Positions 7,451 through 16,865 of a DNA stretch of 64,000 nucleotides are shown here, piece after piece. Within the stretch, counting starts at the first letter, position 1. Every line of letters begins with the position of its first letter. Source of the stretch: Halorussus salinisoli. Its GTDB lineage: Archaea; Halobacteriota; Halobacteria; Halobacteriales; Haladaptataceae. The translations under genes were made by a program, and so were the position numbers. The stretch is taken from the NCBI GenBank assembly GCA_005239435.1, contig SZNP01000005.1, forward strand, positions 310,001 to 374,000, written 5' to 3'. The notes beneath the pieces were generated by a model that had not been told where the DNA came from, did not search any database, and saw nothing but the letters and a program-made list of their open reading frames with translations.

Positions 7451-9226
7451 TCAGTCGTCCGCGCTCGCTTCGGGCGACCAGTCGTCCAGGGTGCGCTGGA
7501 CCGCCTCCTCGCCGACCGCTCGGGCGAGCGTCTCGAAGCCTGCGCGCTCCGTGCGGTCGTCCGCGCCCGCGAGCAGGCGCGAGACGATGAACTCGGGCGT
7601 GGACTTGCCGACCGTGCCGAAGCGGGGTTGGTAGTCCACTTCGAGTTCGAGGTCGTCGTCCAGACCCTCGGCGAAGATGCCGTCCTTCCGGGCCTTCTCG
7701 GGCAGGGGCTTGAGGTCGTCGGCGAGGTGGGTGACGAACACGCCGAGTGCGCCGCGGTCCACGGTGAGTCGCACGAGTCCGTGGAGCAGGTCGGCCGCGC
7801 TTCCCGGTTCGGTGATGGCCTCGAACTCGTCTACCAGCATCAGGGTGTTCGCCCCGTCGGTCAGCGGCGGGACGATGCTCCGGAGCGTCGATTCCAGCAC
7901 CCCGGCGTTGAAACTCGCGTGCCTGCGGTGGAACACGATGTCCTCGGAGATGGAGAGTTCGGCGCGCTCGGCGGGTACCGGAAGCCCCATCTGGGCGAGC
8001 AGGGCGACCTGACACATGGTTTCGAGCAGGGTCGTCTTCCCGCCGGAGTTCGCGCCGGTCAGCACCGACACCCGGTCGCCGTCCGGCGGAGCGGGGGCTT
8101 CGGACGCCGACTCGCCCGACAGGTCGTGGCCGCCCACGGCGTAGGTGATGGGCTGGACCGACTCCTCGCTCGCTTCGATGGAGACGTTCCGGGCGTTCCG
8201 GACGGCGAAGCCCTCCTCGGTGAACGCGGGCCGAGTGAGGTCGAAGTCGTGGGCGAACCGGGCCAGCGAGAGGTGGAAGGCGAGGTCCGAGACGGCCGCT
8301 TTCGCGGCGTCGATGGCATCTCGAGTCTCGGCGATGCGGCCCCGCAACCGGCGGGCGACCGACCGTTCGCGCTCCTCGACGGCCTCGCGGAGGTCCGCGG
8401 TGAGGTCCCGAAGCGTGGCCGTCACGAAGTCGGTGGCGTCCACGGCGTCGTCGGGCGTGGCGTCGCGGATGCGCTGGAATCCGGCGTCGGTCTCGCTGGC
8501 CACGTAGTCCACGACGACCTCGCCGAACTCCGCACCGGCGCGGGCCTCCTCGCGTATCTCCTCCATCGCGTCGAGCGAGTCGGCCGAGAGGGCCTCGACG
8601 CTCGAAAGCGAGTCGCGAAGGTCGTCGAGTTCCTCGTCCACGCCGCGAGCCACGTTCCCACCGTCGAGGTCGCTCAGGGCCGACGCCGCGGCTTCGAGGT
8701 CGGCGCGGTCGATGTCGGCCACGCGCGAGAACGCGCCGTCGGACAGTCCGGCCTCGCGGAGCGCGAGGACGGTCCGGACCGCGGCCTCCTCGTCGCCGAT
8801 GCGCTCGTCCTCGGCGAACTCCTCGAACGCCGACAGGACTCGCTCGCGGGTTTCGGTATCGAGTCCGTCCCACGATTCCGTCGCGTCCATCACGGCGTCG
8901 AGGCGCTCGTCGGCCGCTTCGCGCTCCATCAGCGGCGTCAGCACCCGGATACGGTCGGCCGCGTCCTCGGTCACGGCGTAGTCGCTGGCCACGCCGAGCA
9001 GTTCCTTGTAGACGGCGCGGGTGTCGCGGGTCGCCAGCACCGACATGCCTTCGCCGCCGTTGGCCCGCCGGAGGATTCGGGTCGCGCGCCCGCGGGACAA
9101 CCCCGCCGAGACGAGCGCCCGGACCTCGCCGGACTCGATGGCGTCTACCGCGCGCTCGGTGCCCAACTCGGCTTCGAGGCGCTCGCGCGTCTTGGGTCCG
9201 ACTCCCCAGTACTCCTCCAGTCGCAT
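7451..9226 (-). CDS. MutS2/MutS5-like ATPase with N-terminal HhH
   Basis: A 591-residue member of the MutS ATPase superfamily. Residues 1-55 form a helix-hairpin-helix region (YWGVGPKTRERLEAELG). Residues 90-370 are the helical core and clamp. The ABC-type ATPase follows, with Walker A TGANSGGKTT near 390 and Walker B LMLVDEFEA near 462. The N-terminal mismatch-recognition domain of MutS1 is absent, and no C-terminal Smr nuclease is seen, so it belongs with MutS2/MutS5-type archaeal proteins whose role may be recombination control. ATG 9226 is chosen because a TTAA box (9251-9258) sits about 27 bases upstream; an in-frame start at 9289 would lie above this promoter. Confidence 0.88.
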   Translation of the reverse strand: MRLEEYWGVGPKTRERLEAELGTERAVDAIESGEVRALVSAGLSRGRATRILRRANGGEGMSVLATRDTRAVYKELLGVASDYAVTEDAADRIRVLTPLMEREAADERLDAVMDATESWDGLDTETRERVLSAFEEFAEDERIGDEEAAVRTVLALREAGLSDGAFSRVADIDRADLEAAASALSDLDGGNVARGVDEELDDLRDSLSSVEALSADSLDAMEEIREEARAGAEFGEVVVDYVASETDAGFQRIRDATPDDAVDATDFVTATLRDLTADLREAVEERERSVARRLRGRIAETRDAIDAAKAAVSDLAFHLSLARFAHDFDLTRPAFTEEGFAVRNARNVSIEASEESVQPITYAVGGHDLSGESASEAPAPPDGDRVSVLTGANSGGKTTLLETMCQVALLAQMGLPVPAERAELSISEDIVFHRRHASFNAGVLESTLRSIVPPLTDGANTLMLVDEFEAITEPGSAADLLHGLVRLTVDRGALGVFVTHLADDLKPLPEKARKDGIFAEGLDDDLELEVDYQPRFGTVGKSTPEFIVSRLLAGADDRTERAGFETLARAVGEEAVQRTLDDWSPEASADD

Positions 9227-9250
9227 ATCCGAGACGTGAGGCCCACGGCT

Positions 9251-9258
9251 CTTAATGG
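9251..9258 (-). promoter_or_regulatory. TATA-like box for the MutS-family gene
   Basis: Reading the minus strand, CCATTAAG lies about 27 bases before ATG 9226, the usual distance from an archaeal TATA box to the transcription start of a leaderless mRNA. Confidence 0.55.
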
Positions 9259-9289
9259 TTGTACAAGGCGACGGCGGAACCCCACGCAC

Positions 9290-9839
9290 GGAATCTCGGC
9301 AGTTTCGGAAGTATTTTCATTTCTTTAGAAGATAAAAATAGTTGTTAGATATAGATTTTCCGTTCTACTCCGGCGCGCGCTGGCGTCGTCGTGCCATCGG
9401 TGCGCTCGCTCGGCGGAGCGCGCCTCCGACGGTGGACGGCGGCCGCGGACGTGGCCGCCGATGGGGAGGGTGAGGCTCACGGTCGGGGGTGCGGTGCCGT
9501 GCGGTGTCGTTCGGGGCGGAGTCGTCGAGGTGTATGTCCGCGGGCGTCGCAGTACAGTCAGGACATTGTATCTACTGAGGCGGGCAGAATATCAAAAAAA
9601 TAATCGTCTCACGGACCGATAAATAGCGAAACCCCTCGTTACTCGCGGTGACACTCGAGAGACGAGCGCTCGATCGTCGCTCCACTGACGGTCGCTCCTC
9701 AGCCATCACACCGCAGTCTCGTCGGGTTTTAGAGCAGTGAGAGCACCTAGAAATCTATCGTTTCGAGCCCTTTCAAAGGGTTTCGTTCCGCCGGGCGGGG
9801 ACTGCACCGTGCCGGAGGCGAAACGCTAACAATGCCGGA
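9290..9839. other. Long intergenic region with repeat element copy B
   Basis: 550 bases without a gene. It holds an AT-rich stretch (9310-9362), then the inverted-orientation copy of the dispersed GC-rich element (9363-9500), then a second AT-rich part. GATAAATAG (9618-9626) could be a TATA box. CCCTTTcAAAGGG (about 9769-9782) is a near-perfect palindrome 60 bases before the large regulator gene and could be an operator. Confidence 0.55.
9363..9500 (-). repeat. Dispersed GC-rich intergenic element, copy B
   Basis: Read on the minus strand, this begins with the 5' module (CACCGCACC, then GAGCCTCACcCTCCCC), runs through GC-rich palindromic sequence and ends with the core CGCCAGCGCGCGCCGGA followed by GTAGAA. 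It matches copy A at 30547-30676 (plus strand) in module order. An AT-rich tract follows immediately, as with the other copies. Confidence 0.7.
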
Positions 9840-12800
9840 GTGTCTGTCGTGGTAACGATGCTAAGGCGGCAGGGGGAAGAGAGTCGAACGCGAGGTGACG
9901 CGCGCCAGATAGTGTACGTCGGCGACGAGACGCGGGCCGAAGCTATCGGAGGGGAGTTATCGGACGCCGAAATCCGATGCCAGAACAGCGGTTCGGCGGC
10001 GCTCGACCAGATCGAGACCGACGACGTGGACTGCGTGGTCGCCGAGGCCGACCTCCAGGACGTAGACGGCAGCCAACTGCTAACCGCCGTCGCCGAACTC
10101 TCCCCCGACACCGCCAGGGTCCTGCTCGCCGAATCGGTGGACGACGCGCCGCCGAACGTCGCGGTCGTCCCGACTCGGCCGCGGGCCGAACTTCCAGCGC
10201 GGGCGGCCCGGCGCGTCGAGCGCGCGACCGAGTTGCAGAGCCTCCGAAGCGAGCACGACCGAATCGCCGACCGGTTCGAGACGCTGGTCGAGGGGTCGCC
10301 CGACCCCATCCTGACGCTCGACGAAGACAGCGAAGTGGTGTTCGCCAACGAGGCCATCGAGCGCGTGTTCGGCTACGCACCGGAAGCGGTCGTCGGCGAG
10401 TCGGTCCAGAAACTGCTCGACGAGTCGGTTCACGACTGCGTGTCCGAGACCGTCGAATCGCTGAGCGAGGACCCGGGTCACGTCCAGCGCGACTACGTGG
10501 AACTGCCGGGCAGACACCAGGAGGGCCACCAAGTACCGCTGGCGGTGTCGTTCCGCGAGACCGAACGGGACGGCAAACACTACTTCTCGGCCGTCGTCCG
10601 AGACGTGAGCGAGCGCGAGCGCCTGGAGAACCGTCTCGAAGCCGAGAAACGCAAGACGAAGGAACTCCACGAAGTCGCGGTCATGCTGGAGGAGTGCGAC
10701 AGCGTCGAGGAGGTCTGCCGACTCGCAGTCGAGACCGCCGAGCAGTTGCTGGAGTTCGACCTCTGTGCGGTCGACACCGTGAAAGACGGCGAACTCGTCC
10801 CGCAGGCCGTCTCGAAGGGCGTCCCGACCGACGGGTACTACACGACCACACCACTGTCGGCCGAGGGTAATCTAGCGGCCCGCGCCTACCGGAAGGGCGA
10901 ATCGCTCCGCACCGGCGACCTCCACGACGAGGGCGTGGACCCGGCGGCGAGCGGCTATCGGGCGGCGCTGACCGTCCCAATCGCCGACTTGGGCGTGTTT
11001 CAAGCCGTCTCGAAGGAGTCCGGGGCATTCGAGGAAAGCGACCGAGAACTCGCGGAACTCCTGGCCTCCCACGTCGCCCAGTCGCTCCAGCGAATGCGGT
11101 CGGAGGCGGCTTTAGAGGCCGAGCGCGACCGATTCGCCGCGCTGTTCGAGAACATCCCCGAACCGACCATCGACTACGGGATGCACGACGGCCGACCGGT
11201 CGTCCACTCGGTCAACGAAGCGTTCGAGGAGGTGTTCGGCTACGACGCGGGCGAGGCCGTCGGTCGGACGATAGGCGAACTCATCGTCCCCGACGAGAAG
11301 CAGTCCGAGTACGAGGACCACATCGACCGTATGCGTGGCCAAGACCACCTCAACACCGAGGTTCGACGCGGGGGGACCGACGGGATTCGAGACTTCCTGC
11401 TCCGGACCGCGAAGATCCCCGACGAGGGGGAAGGCGGGTACGCAATCTACACCGACATCACCGACCGAAAGCAGTTGGAACGGGACTTGACCCGCGAGAA
11501 GCAGAAGATAGAGGAGCTACACCACGTCGCGGTCAACCTCGAAGGTTGTGACACGCCGGACGAAATCTATCGCCGAACCGTAAACGCCGCGGAGGAGATT
11601 CTGAAGTTCGACATCTGCGGCATCGACATAGAGGAGGACGGCTACCTCGTTCCGAAGGCGGCGTCCTCGGAGTTGGACGAGACGGGCTACGACGTGCTCC
11701 GCGCCGACGAGGGTCTCGCGGGCGAGACGTACCAGACCGGGAAATCGTTCGTCGTAGACGACGTGTACGAGGTCTCGGACGTCGAAATCGTCAGCAACCG
11801 GTACCGGTCGCTGCTCAGCGTCCCGTTCGGCGACGAAGGCGTCCTGCAAGCCGGGGCGCACACGCCCGACGAGTTCGACCGCGAGGACCGGAAGCTCGCG
11901 GAGTTGCTCGTCTCCCACGCCGCGGAGGCGCTGGTCCGCGTCCAGTCGGAGGAGGCGCTCCGCGAGGAGCGCGACCGGTTCGCCGCGCTGTTCGAGAACA
12001 CCCGCGACGCCGTCGTCTACCACGATATGTGCGACGGAGAACCGGTGATTCGCTCGGTCAACGAAGCGTTCGAGGAGGTGTTCGGCTACGACGCCGAGAG
12101 CGTACTCGGCGGGTCGTTGTTGGACTGCATCGTTCCCGACGACAGTATCGAGGAAGCGAAGCGGCACGTCGAACAGATGCGACAGGGGGAACACGTCGAC
12201 GCGGAGGTGCGCCGCGAGACGGAGACGGGAACCCGGGACTTCCTGGTACGGACCGCGAGCGTGCCCGGAGACGACACGGGCGGGTACGTCATCTACACCG
12301 ACATCACCGACCGCAAGCAGTTGGAGCGGGACCTGGGACGCGCGAACCAGAAGTTCGAGGAACTCCACCACGTCGCGGTCAACCTCGAGGGGCTGAACAC
12401 GGCCGAGGAGATTTACGAGGAAACCGTAGAAGCCGCAGAGGAGATACTGCAGTTCGATATCTGCGGCGTGGCTATCGAGGAGGACGATCGCCTCGTGCCG
12501 AGGGCCACCACGTCCGATTACGACGAGGAGAACTACGAGGTACTCCGCACGGACGAGGGCATCGCGGGCAAGACGTATCAGAGCGGACAGTCGTACGTCA
12601 TCGAGGACCTGCATCGGAGTCCCGAGGCGAACATCGTCAACGAAACGGTGCGGTCGTGCCTGAGTGTCCCGGTCGGCGAGGAAGGAGTGCTGCAGGCGGG
12701 TTCCCGGACCGTCGACGAGTTCGACCAGGAGGACGCGAAGCTGGCGGAGCTGCTCGTTTCTCACGCCTCCGAGGCCTTGCAACGCCTGCAGTCGGAGGCG

Positions 12801-14846
12801 GCCCTGCGCGAGGAACGCGACCGGTTCGCCGCGCTGTTCGAGAACGTCCCCGAACCGACCGCTCGGTACGAACTCCGAGACGGCGACCCACTCATCGATT
12901 CAGTCAACGAGGCCTTCGAGGAGACGTTCGGCTACAGCGAGACCGAAGCGGTCGGGGAGTCCATCGACGACCTGCTCGTGCCCGACGACAGGCAGGCGCA
13001 GGCCGGACGACTCAACGAGAGGGTCGACAGCGGCGAGCGAGTCGACGCCGAGGTCAAGCGCGTGGCCGACGACGGCGTCCGGGACTTCCTGCTCAGGAAC
13101 GCCGAGGTGTCGGGCGACGACGGCAACTACGTCATCTACACCGACGTCACCGAGCGCAAGCAACGCGAGGAGATGCTGGACGCGCTCCACCACGCGACTC
13201 GCGACCTGATGGCGGCCGAGCGCCAGCGGGACATCTGCGAGACCGCAGTCGAGACCGCACGCGACGTGCTCGACATCCCCCACTCGTCGGTCTTCAAGTG
13301 GGACGAGGAGACAGAACGCCTCGAACCCTACATCGTCCCGGACGCGACCATCGCCACGATGGGCGAGGCCCCGTCGTTCGGGTCCGGCGAGGGCATCGTC
13401 GGGAGCGTCTTCGAGGACGGCGAGGTCGCCCACTTCGACAACGCGTGGGACGACGCGCGCGCGCTCGACGACGGGTCCGAGGGAATCCGGGCCTTCGGCG
13501 CGTTCCCCCTCGGCGACTGGGGCGTGATGACCGTGGCATCGGCGTCCGTGGGTGCGTTCGACGGCTACGAGATAGACCTCGTCCGCGTGCTGGCGGCCAA
13601 CGTCGAGGTGGCGCTGAACCGCGCGGCCCGCGAGGCCGAACTGGCAGAGCAGCGGAGCCAACTCGCCGAACTCGACCGCATCAACGCGGTCATCCGCGAC
13701 GTAGACCAACTGCTGGTTCGGTCCTCGACCCGCGAGGAGATAGCCCAGGAAGTCTGCGACCGACTCGCGAAGTCCGACCACTACCAGTTCGCGTGGACCG
13801 GCGATACGATGGCCGGGTCGAACAAAACGGAACCGACCGCGTGGGCGGGCGTCGAAGAGGGCTACCTCGAACGAATCGTGGAGATGCGCGACGAGACACC
13901 GACCGGCCCGAGCCAGAAGGCGGTCGAAACCGGGACGGTGCAAGTCGTCCAGAGCGTCCCCGACGACGAGGAGTTCGAGCCGTGGCGCGAAGAGGCGCTG
14001 AAACGCGGGTATCAGTCGGCCGCCGCGATACCGCTGCGCTACCGAGAGACTGTGTACGGCGTCCTCTGCGTCTACGCCGCCCGTGCGAACGCGTTCGACG
14101 ACCGCGAGCAGGCGGTGCTCGCGGAACTCGGCGAGACCATCGGCCACGCCATCAACGCCGCCGAGAACAAGAAGGCGCTGCTGTCGGACGGCGTGGTCGA
14201 AGTCGAGTTCGAGATTCGCGAGGGCGAGGGTTTCTTCGCGCGAATCCCGCGCGAGGAGGGCGGGACGTTCACGCTGGAGGGCGTGACGATGACCGCCGAG
14301 GGGTCGTTCGTCACCTTCATGACGGTAGACGGGTTGGACCCCGACCGAGTGCTGGAGTTGGCCGACGACGCTCCGGACGTTGAGCAGGCCCGCCTCGTCA
14401 ACGAACACGAGGACGGCGACCTCTTCGAGTTCGTCTACACCGGGCCGTCGCCGCTTCAGGGGTTGGCCGACCACGGCGGAACGCTCCGGTACGCCAAGTA
14501 CACGGCCGAGCGCGGCCGGACCATCGTGGAACTCCCCCGGAACGCCGACGTGCGGCCGGTCGTGGAGTCGATTCAGGAGGAACTACCCGAAGCCAAAGTC
14601 GTCGCCCAGCGCGAGCGCGAGCGCCCGGCGCGGACGGTCGAGGAGTTCCGGACCGCTCTAGAGGAAGACCTCACCGAGCGCCAGCGGTCGGCGCTCGACG
14701 CGGCCTACTACGCCGGTTTCTTCGAGTGGCCCCGCGAGAGTACCGGCGAGGAAGTGAGCGATTCGCTCGGCGTCTCCGCGCCGACGTTCCACCAGCATCT
14801 CCGGGTGGGCGAGCGGAAACTGCTCTCGGCGTTCCTGGACGAGTAG
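9840..14846 (+). CDS. Giant PAS/GAF sensor-regulator with BAT and HTH_10 domains
   Basis: A 1668-residue one-component regulator. Order: degenerate receiver-like domain (20-120, acidic pocket lost); PAS1 (~149), GAF1 (~277), PAS2 (~432), GAF2 (~560), PAS3 (~713), GAF3 (~842), PAS4 (~996), GAF4 (~1114), GAF5 (~1280); BAT-associated domain (~1449-1600); HTH_10 (~1610-1668, VSAPTFHQHLRVGERKLL). No histidine kinase domain is present, so the sensor output is DNA binding, as in bacterio-opsin activator Bat. PAS2-4 with their GAFs are near-copies, each starting with a DRFAALFEN motif. GTG 9840 gives the longest frame; ATG 9858 is equally possible. A CCCTTT/AAAGGG palindrome lies just upstream. The ligands are unknown. 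Confidence 0.9.
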   Translation: MSVVVTMLRRQGEESRTRGDARQIVYVGDETRAEAIGGELSDAEIRCQNSGSAALDQIETDDVDCVVAEADLQDVDGSQLLTAVAELSPDTARVLLAESVDDAPPNVAVVPTRPRAELPARAARRVERATELQSLRSEHDRIADRFETLVEGSPDPILTLDEDSEVVFANEAIERVFGYAPEAVVGESVQKLLDESVHDCVSETVESLSEDPGHVQRDYVELPGRHQEGHQVPLAVSFRETERDGKHYFSAVVRDVSERERLENRLEAEKRKTKELHEVAVMLEECDSVEEVCRLAVETAEQLLEFDLCAVDTVKDGELVPQAVSKGVPTDGYYTTTPLSAEGNLAARAYRKGESLRTGDLHDEGVDPAASGYRAALTVPIADLGVFQAVSKESGAFEESDRELAELLASHVAQSLQRMRSEAALEAERDRFAALFENIPEPTIDYGMHDGRPVVHSVNEAFEEVFGYDAGEAVGRTIGELIVPDEKQSEYEDHIDRMRGQDHLNTEVRRGGTDGIRDFLLRTAKIPDEGEGGYAIYTDITDRKQLERDLTREKQKIEELHHVAVNLEGCDTPDEIYRRTVNAAEEILKFDICGIDIEEDGYLVPKAASSELDETGYDVLRADEGLAGETYQTGKSFVVDDVYEVSDVEIVSNRYRSLLSVPFGDEGVLQAGAHTPDEFDREDRKLAELLVSHAAEALVRVQSEEALREERDRFAALFENTRDAVVYHDMCDGEPVIRSVNEAFEEVFGYDAESVLGGSLLDCIVPDDSIEEAKRHVEQMRQGEHVDAEVRRETETGTRDFLVRTASVPGDDTGGYVIYTDITDRKQLERDLGRANQKFEELHHVAVNLEGLNTAEEIYEETVEAAEEILQFDICGVAIEEDDRLVPRATTSDYDEENYEVLRTDEGIAGKTYQSGQSYVIEDLHRSPEANIVNETVRSCLSVPVGEEGVLQAGSRTVDEFDQEDAKLAELLVSHASEALQRLQSEAALREERDRFAALFENVPEPTARYELRDGDPLIDSVNEAFEETFGYSETEAVGESIDDLLVPDDRQAQAGRLNERVDSGERVDAEVKRVADDGVRDFLLRNAEVSGDDGNYVIYTDVTERKQREEMLDALHHATRDLMAAERQRDICETAVETARDVLDIPHSSVFKWDEETERLEPYIVPDATIATMGEAPSFGSGEGIVGSVFEDGEVAHFDNAWDDARALDDGSEGIRAFGAFPLGDWGVMTVASASVGAFDGYEIDLVRVLAANVEVALNRAAREAELAEQRSQLAELDRINAVIRDVDQLLVRSSTREEIAQEVCDRLAKSDHYQFAWTGDTMAGSNKTEPTAWAGVEEGYLERIVEMRDETPTGPSQKAVETGTVQVVQSVPDDEEFEPWREEALKRGYQSAAAIPLRYRETVYGVLCVYAARANAFDDREQAVLAELGETIGHAINAAENKKALLSDGVVEVEFEIREGEGFFARIPREEGGTFTLEGVTMTAEGSFVTFMTVDGLDPDRVLELADDAPDVEQARLVNEHEDGDLFEFVYTGPSPLQGLADHGGTLRYAKYTAERGRTIVELPRNADVRPVVESIQEELPEAKVVAQRERERPARTVEEFRTALEEDLTERQRSALDAAYYAGFFEWPRESTGEEVSDSLGVSAPTFHQHLRVGERKLLSAFLDE
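11127..13190 (+). repeat. Tandem PAS-GAF module duplication inside the regulator gene
   Basis: The PAS starts at about 11127, 11970 and 12818 repeat with a period near 845 bp. The encoded motifs SVNEAFEEVFGY, YTDITDRKQLERDL and HHVAVNLEG recur almost unchanged, and the DNA also matches (for example TTCGCCGCGCTGTTCGAGAA in each). This points to recent unequal duplication within the gene. Confidence 0.8.
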
Positions 14847-14953
14847 CCGGAATTCTCTTCGGAACGCACCGCTTCGAGCCAATCGGGATCGCCCCGAACG
14901 GCCCGTACCGCGACCGCGGGTCTCGCAGCTAATCGCCTGCGCTTCTCGGTCGT

Positions 14954-15038
14954 CGCTCCCTTCGGTCGCTCCGCTCTGCGATACTCGTCCTCGCGCGAAT
15001 GGGCTCGGCGCACGGGTGCGCCGCGCGAGCGCGCGCCA
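14954..15038 (+). repeat. Dispersed GC-rich intergenic element, copy D (3' part)
   Basis: Contains CGCTCCGCT, GATACTCGTCC, the hairpin GGCGCAC-GG-GTGCGCC and GCGAGCGCGCGCC in the same order as copy A (30588-30666). The 5' module is missing. It is followed directly by AT-rich sequence with the palindrome at 15056-15067. Confidence 0.6.
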
Positions 15039-15055
15039 ATACAGATAGGAAAATA

Positions 15056-15067
15056 TGTCTTAAGACA
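15056..15067. promoter_or_regulatory. 12-bp perfect palindrome TGTCTTAAGACA
   Basis: A perfect palindrome in AT-rich sequence between the 3' ends of the giant regulator gene and the convergent protease gene. Since neither gene starts here, it is more likely part of a 3' end or repeat remnant than an operator. Confidence 0.4.
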
Positions 15068-15128
15068 CAGTACACGTTTTCTAAGAAAATAAAATAATTT
15101 CCAAGACCGCGGGCGAGGACGGTCGGTT

Positions 15129-16277
15129 TCAGAACGTGAAGCCGTGTTTCTCGGTGATGTGGTGGGCCGACGTGCCCCAGATGTAGTTCTCGCCCGGCCA
15201 CCACGTCCGGGCGTTGTTGAACCCGCCGACCAGCACGCCCGCGTCGGGGTCGTCCGGGTCCGGGTGGTAGTTGACCGACCCGCTGTCGCCGTCGGCGAAT
15301 CCCGACTCTCGGCCCCACTTGAGCTGACCCTGCTTACAGATGGCTCCGTACGCGCACGTCATGCCGTCTATCGCCTGAATCTTCCCCTTCGTGTGGCCCG
15401 TCTTGATGCCGATTTTTTCGAGCGGTTCGCCCGCGGCTTTCAGGTCCGCGAGACCGGGCTTGGTGAACTGGCCGAGGACGCGACCCGGCGACTCCTCTCG
15501 AATCCGGTGGAGCGGTTGGTATCCGGACTTGGGGCGAACGCAGGCGAGGTCCGACTTCGGGTAGCCCGACTGGACCGCTCCGATTTCGGTCCGGTCGCCG
15601 TCGAGGAGGTAGAGCGGGGCGCCGCGGTTGTCGGTCCCGTCGAAGACGTGGTTGGACGTGGCGAAGTACAGCGACCCGTCGGTCGAGTCGCGCATCGCTG
15701 GCGCGAGCGTCCCGTAGAGGTCGTCGCTGGCGACGCCGACGCTCCCGGGGACGCCACCGCCGACCGATTCGTAGGCGTTCGTCTCGCCGTCCCACCCGCG
15801 GGCCGAGTGGGTCTCCTCGGCCGCGACCTTCCGGACTTCGACCGGCGTGTCCTCGACGCGCTCGGGCACCTCGCCGCGGGCCTCCTCGGCCGTGACCTCG
15901 ACTCGGATACTGGCGTTCGCGCCGCCGAACTCTCCCGGTGCGACCGCCGAACTGGCCACGCCCTCCCGCGAAATCACTTCGAGCGTGCGGTGGGCCGCGA
16001 GCGCCGACCGGAAGTCGTCGTACCAGTCTGCCGGCACCGTCTTTCGCCGCGGTCGGAACTCCCCGCTCTCGTCCCGCACTAACCCGTAGACTATCGGGAC
16101 CTCGTCTCGACTCGCCGCCGCCACGTCGTCCGCCGTGAGAAGCCCCGCCGAGAGCGCCCCGAAACCGGCACTCAGAAGCGTGTCCACGAACCGACGCCGC
16201 CCCATCGTCCCCACCGGTTCGTCGTGGACGGCGCTAGTCCGGGGCCTCGTGTCGTCTTCCCCCATTTCCCCGGCCAC
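15129..16277 (-). CDS. Tat-exported chymotrypsin-fold serine protease
   Basis: A 382-residue secreted protein. A twin-arginine signal (MGRRRFVDTLLSAGFGALSAG, about residues 25-45, shown only in part as RRRF plus the hydrophobic run) directs folded export. The C-terminal half has a trypsin/chymotrypsin-like triad: His in TSNHVFDG (~209), Asp in SDLACVRP (~242) and Ser in FADGDSGS (~330). The region 80-170 is probably a propeptide or substrate-contact domain. GTG 16277 sits about 25 bases from a TTTCAAG box; ATG 16265 and ATG 16205 are alternatives, the last starting right at the Tat motif. No lipobox is seen. Confidence 0.82.
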   Translation of the reverse strand: MAGEMGEDDTRPRTSAVHDEPVGTMGRRRFVDTLLSAGFGALSAGLLTADDVAAASRDEVPIVYGLVRDESGEFRPRRKTVPADWYDDFRSALAAHRTLEVISREGVASSAVAPGEFGGANASIRVEVTAEEARGEVPERVEDTPVEVRKVAAEETHSARGWDGETNAYESVGGGVPGSVGVASDDLYGTLAPAMRDSTDGSLYFATSNHVFDGTDNRGAPLYLLDGDRTEIGAVQSGYPKSDLACVRPKSGYQPLHRIREESPGRVLGQFTKPGLADLKAAGEPLEKIGIKTGHTKGKIQAIDGMTCAYGAICKQGQLKWGRESGFADGDSGSVNYHPDPDDPDAGVLVGGFNNARTWWPGENYIWGTSAHHITEKHGFTF

Positions 16278-16554
16278 CTGTACGCCGGACTTTCACTTGA
16301 AACTGCTTGCCCGTGACGAGGGAGATTCGGTTAGTACAAGCCGAGCGAGGGGTCGTGAAAACGTCGGAGAGAGGAGGTATCGTAACTACTGCGTGCGACG
16401 TCGAAGGCAGATGGAGACGGAAACTAGCTACTCCGTGAACCACGGGCGGTGGACGCGGACCTCGTGAGCGCCGCGCCCGCACGCGCCGGGAGAAGTCCCG
16501 ATTGTCCGGAACAAGTCGGGTCGGTATCCGGAACAGGTCGGAATCCGGAACGGG

Positions 16555-16860
16555 TCAGGTCGGGCCGAGAACCGCGTCGGTCTCGACTTCGGTCACGGCG
16601 TCGAGCGTGCAGACCGCGTCGATGTCGGTCTGAGCGACTTCAACGAGGAGGCGGTCGAACTGGAGTTCGCGGACGACCTCCCCGCCGAGCGATTCGACGG
16701 CCTCGGCAACTTCGGACTCCGAGGTGGCGTCGGACCCCGTATCGTCGGACGTATCGTCTCTGGTCGCGTCGTCCGCCGCGACGGTGAGAACGAGACGGAC
16801 CGTCTCGCCGGGAATCGGGTCGCGCCGGAGCGACCGGACGGTGTGGCTCACGTAGGTCAT
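16555..16860 (-). CDS. Conserved small acidic protein downstream of M24 peptidase
   Basis: A 101-residue protein starting at ATG 16860, five bases after the stop of the upstream M24 peptidase gene, so the pair is almost certainly co-transcribed and translationally coupled. It contains an acidic low-complexity stretch (residues 30-50, Asp/Thr/Ser) and a beta-alpha-beta-like C-terminal part (GGEVVRELQFDRLLVEV). I do not recognise the family. The upstream in-frame start at 16911 lies within the peptidase gene and is less likely. Confidence 0.65.
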   Translation of the reverse strand: MTYVSHTVRSLRRDPIPGETVRLVLTVAADDATRDDTSDDTGSDATSESEVAEAVESLGGEVVRELQFDRLLVEVAQTDIDAVCTLDAVTEVETDAVLGPT

Positions 16861-16865
16861 GGATG

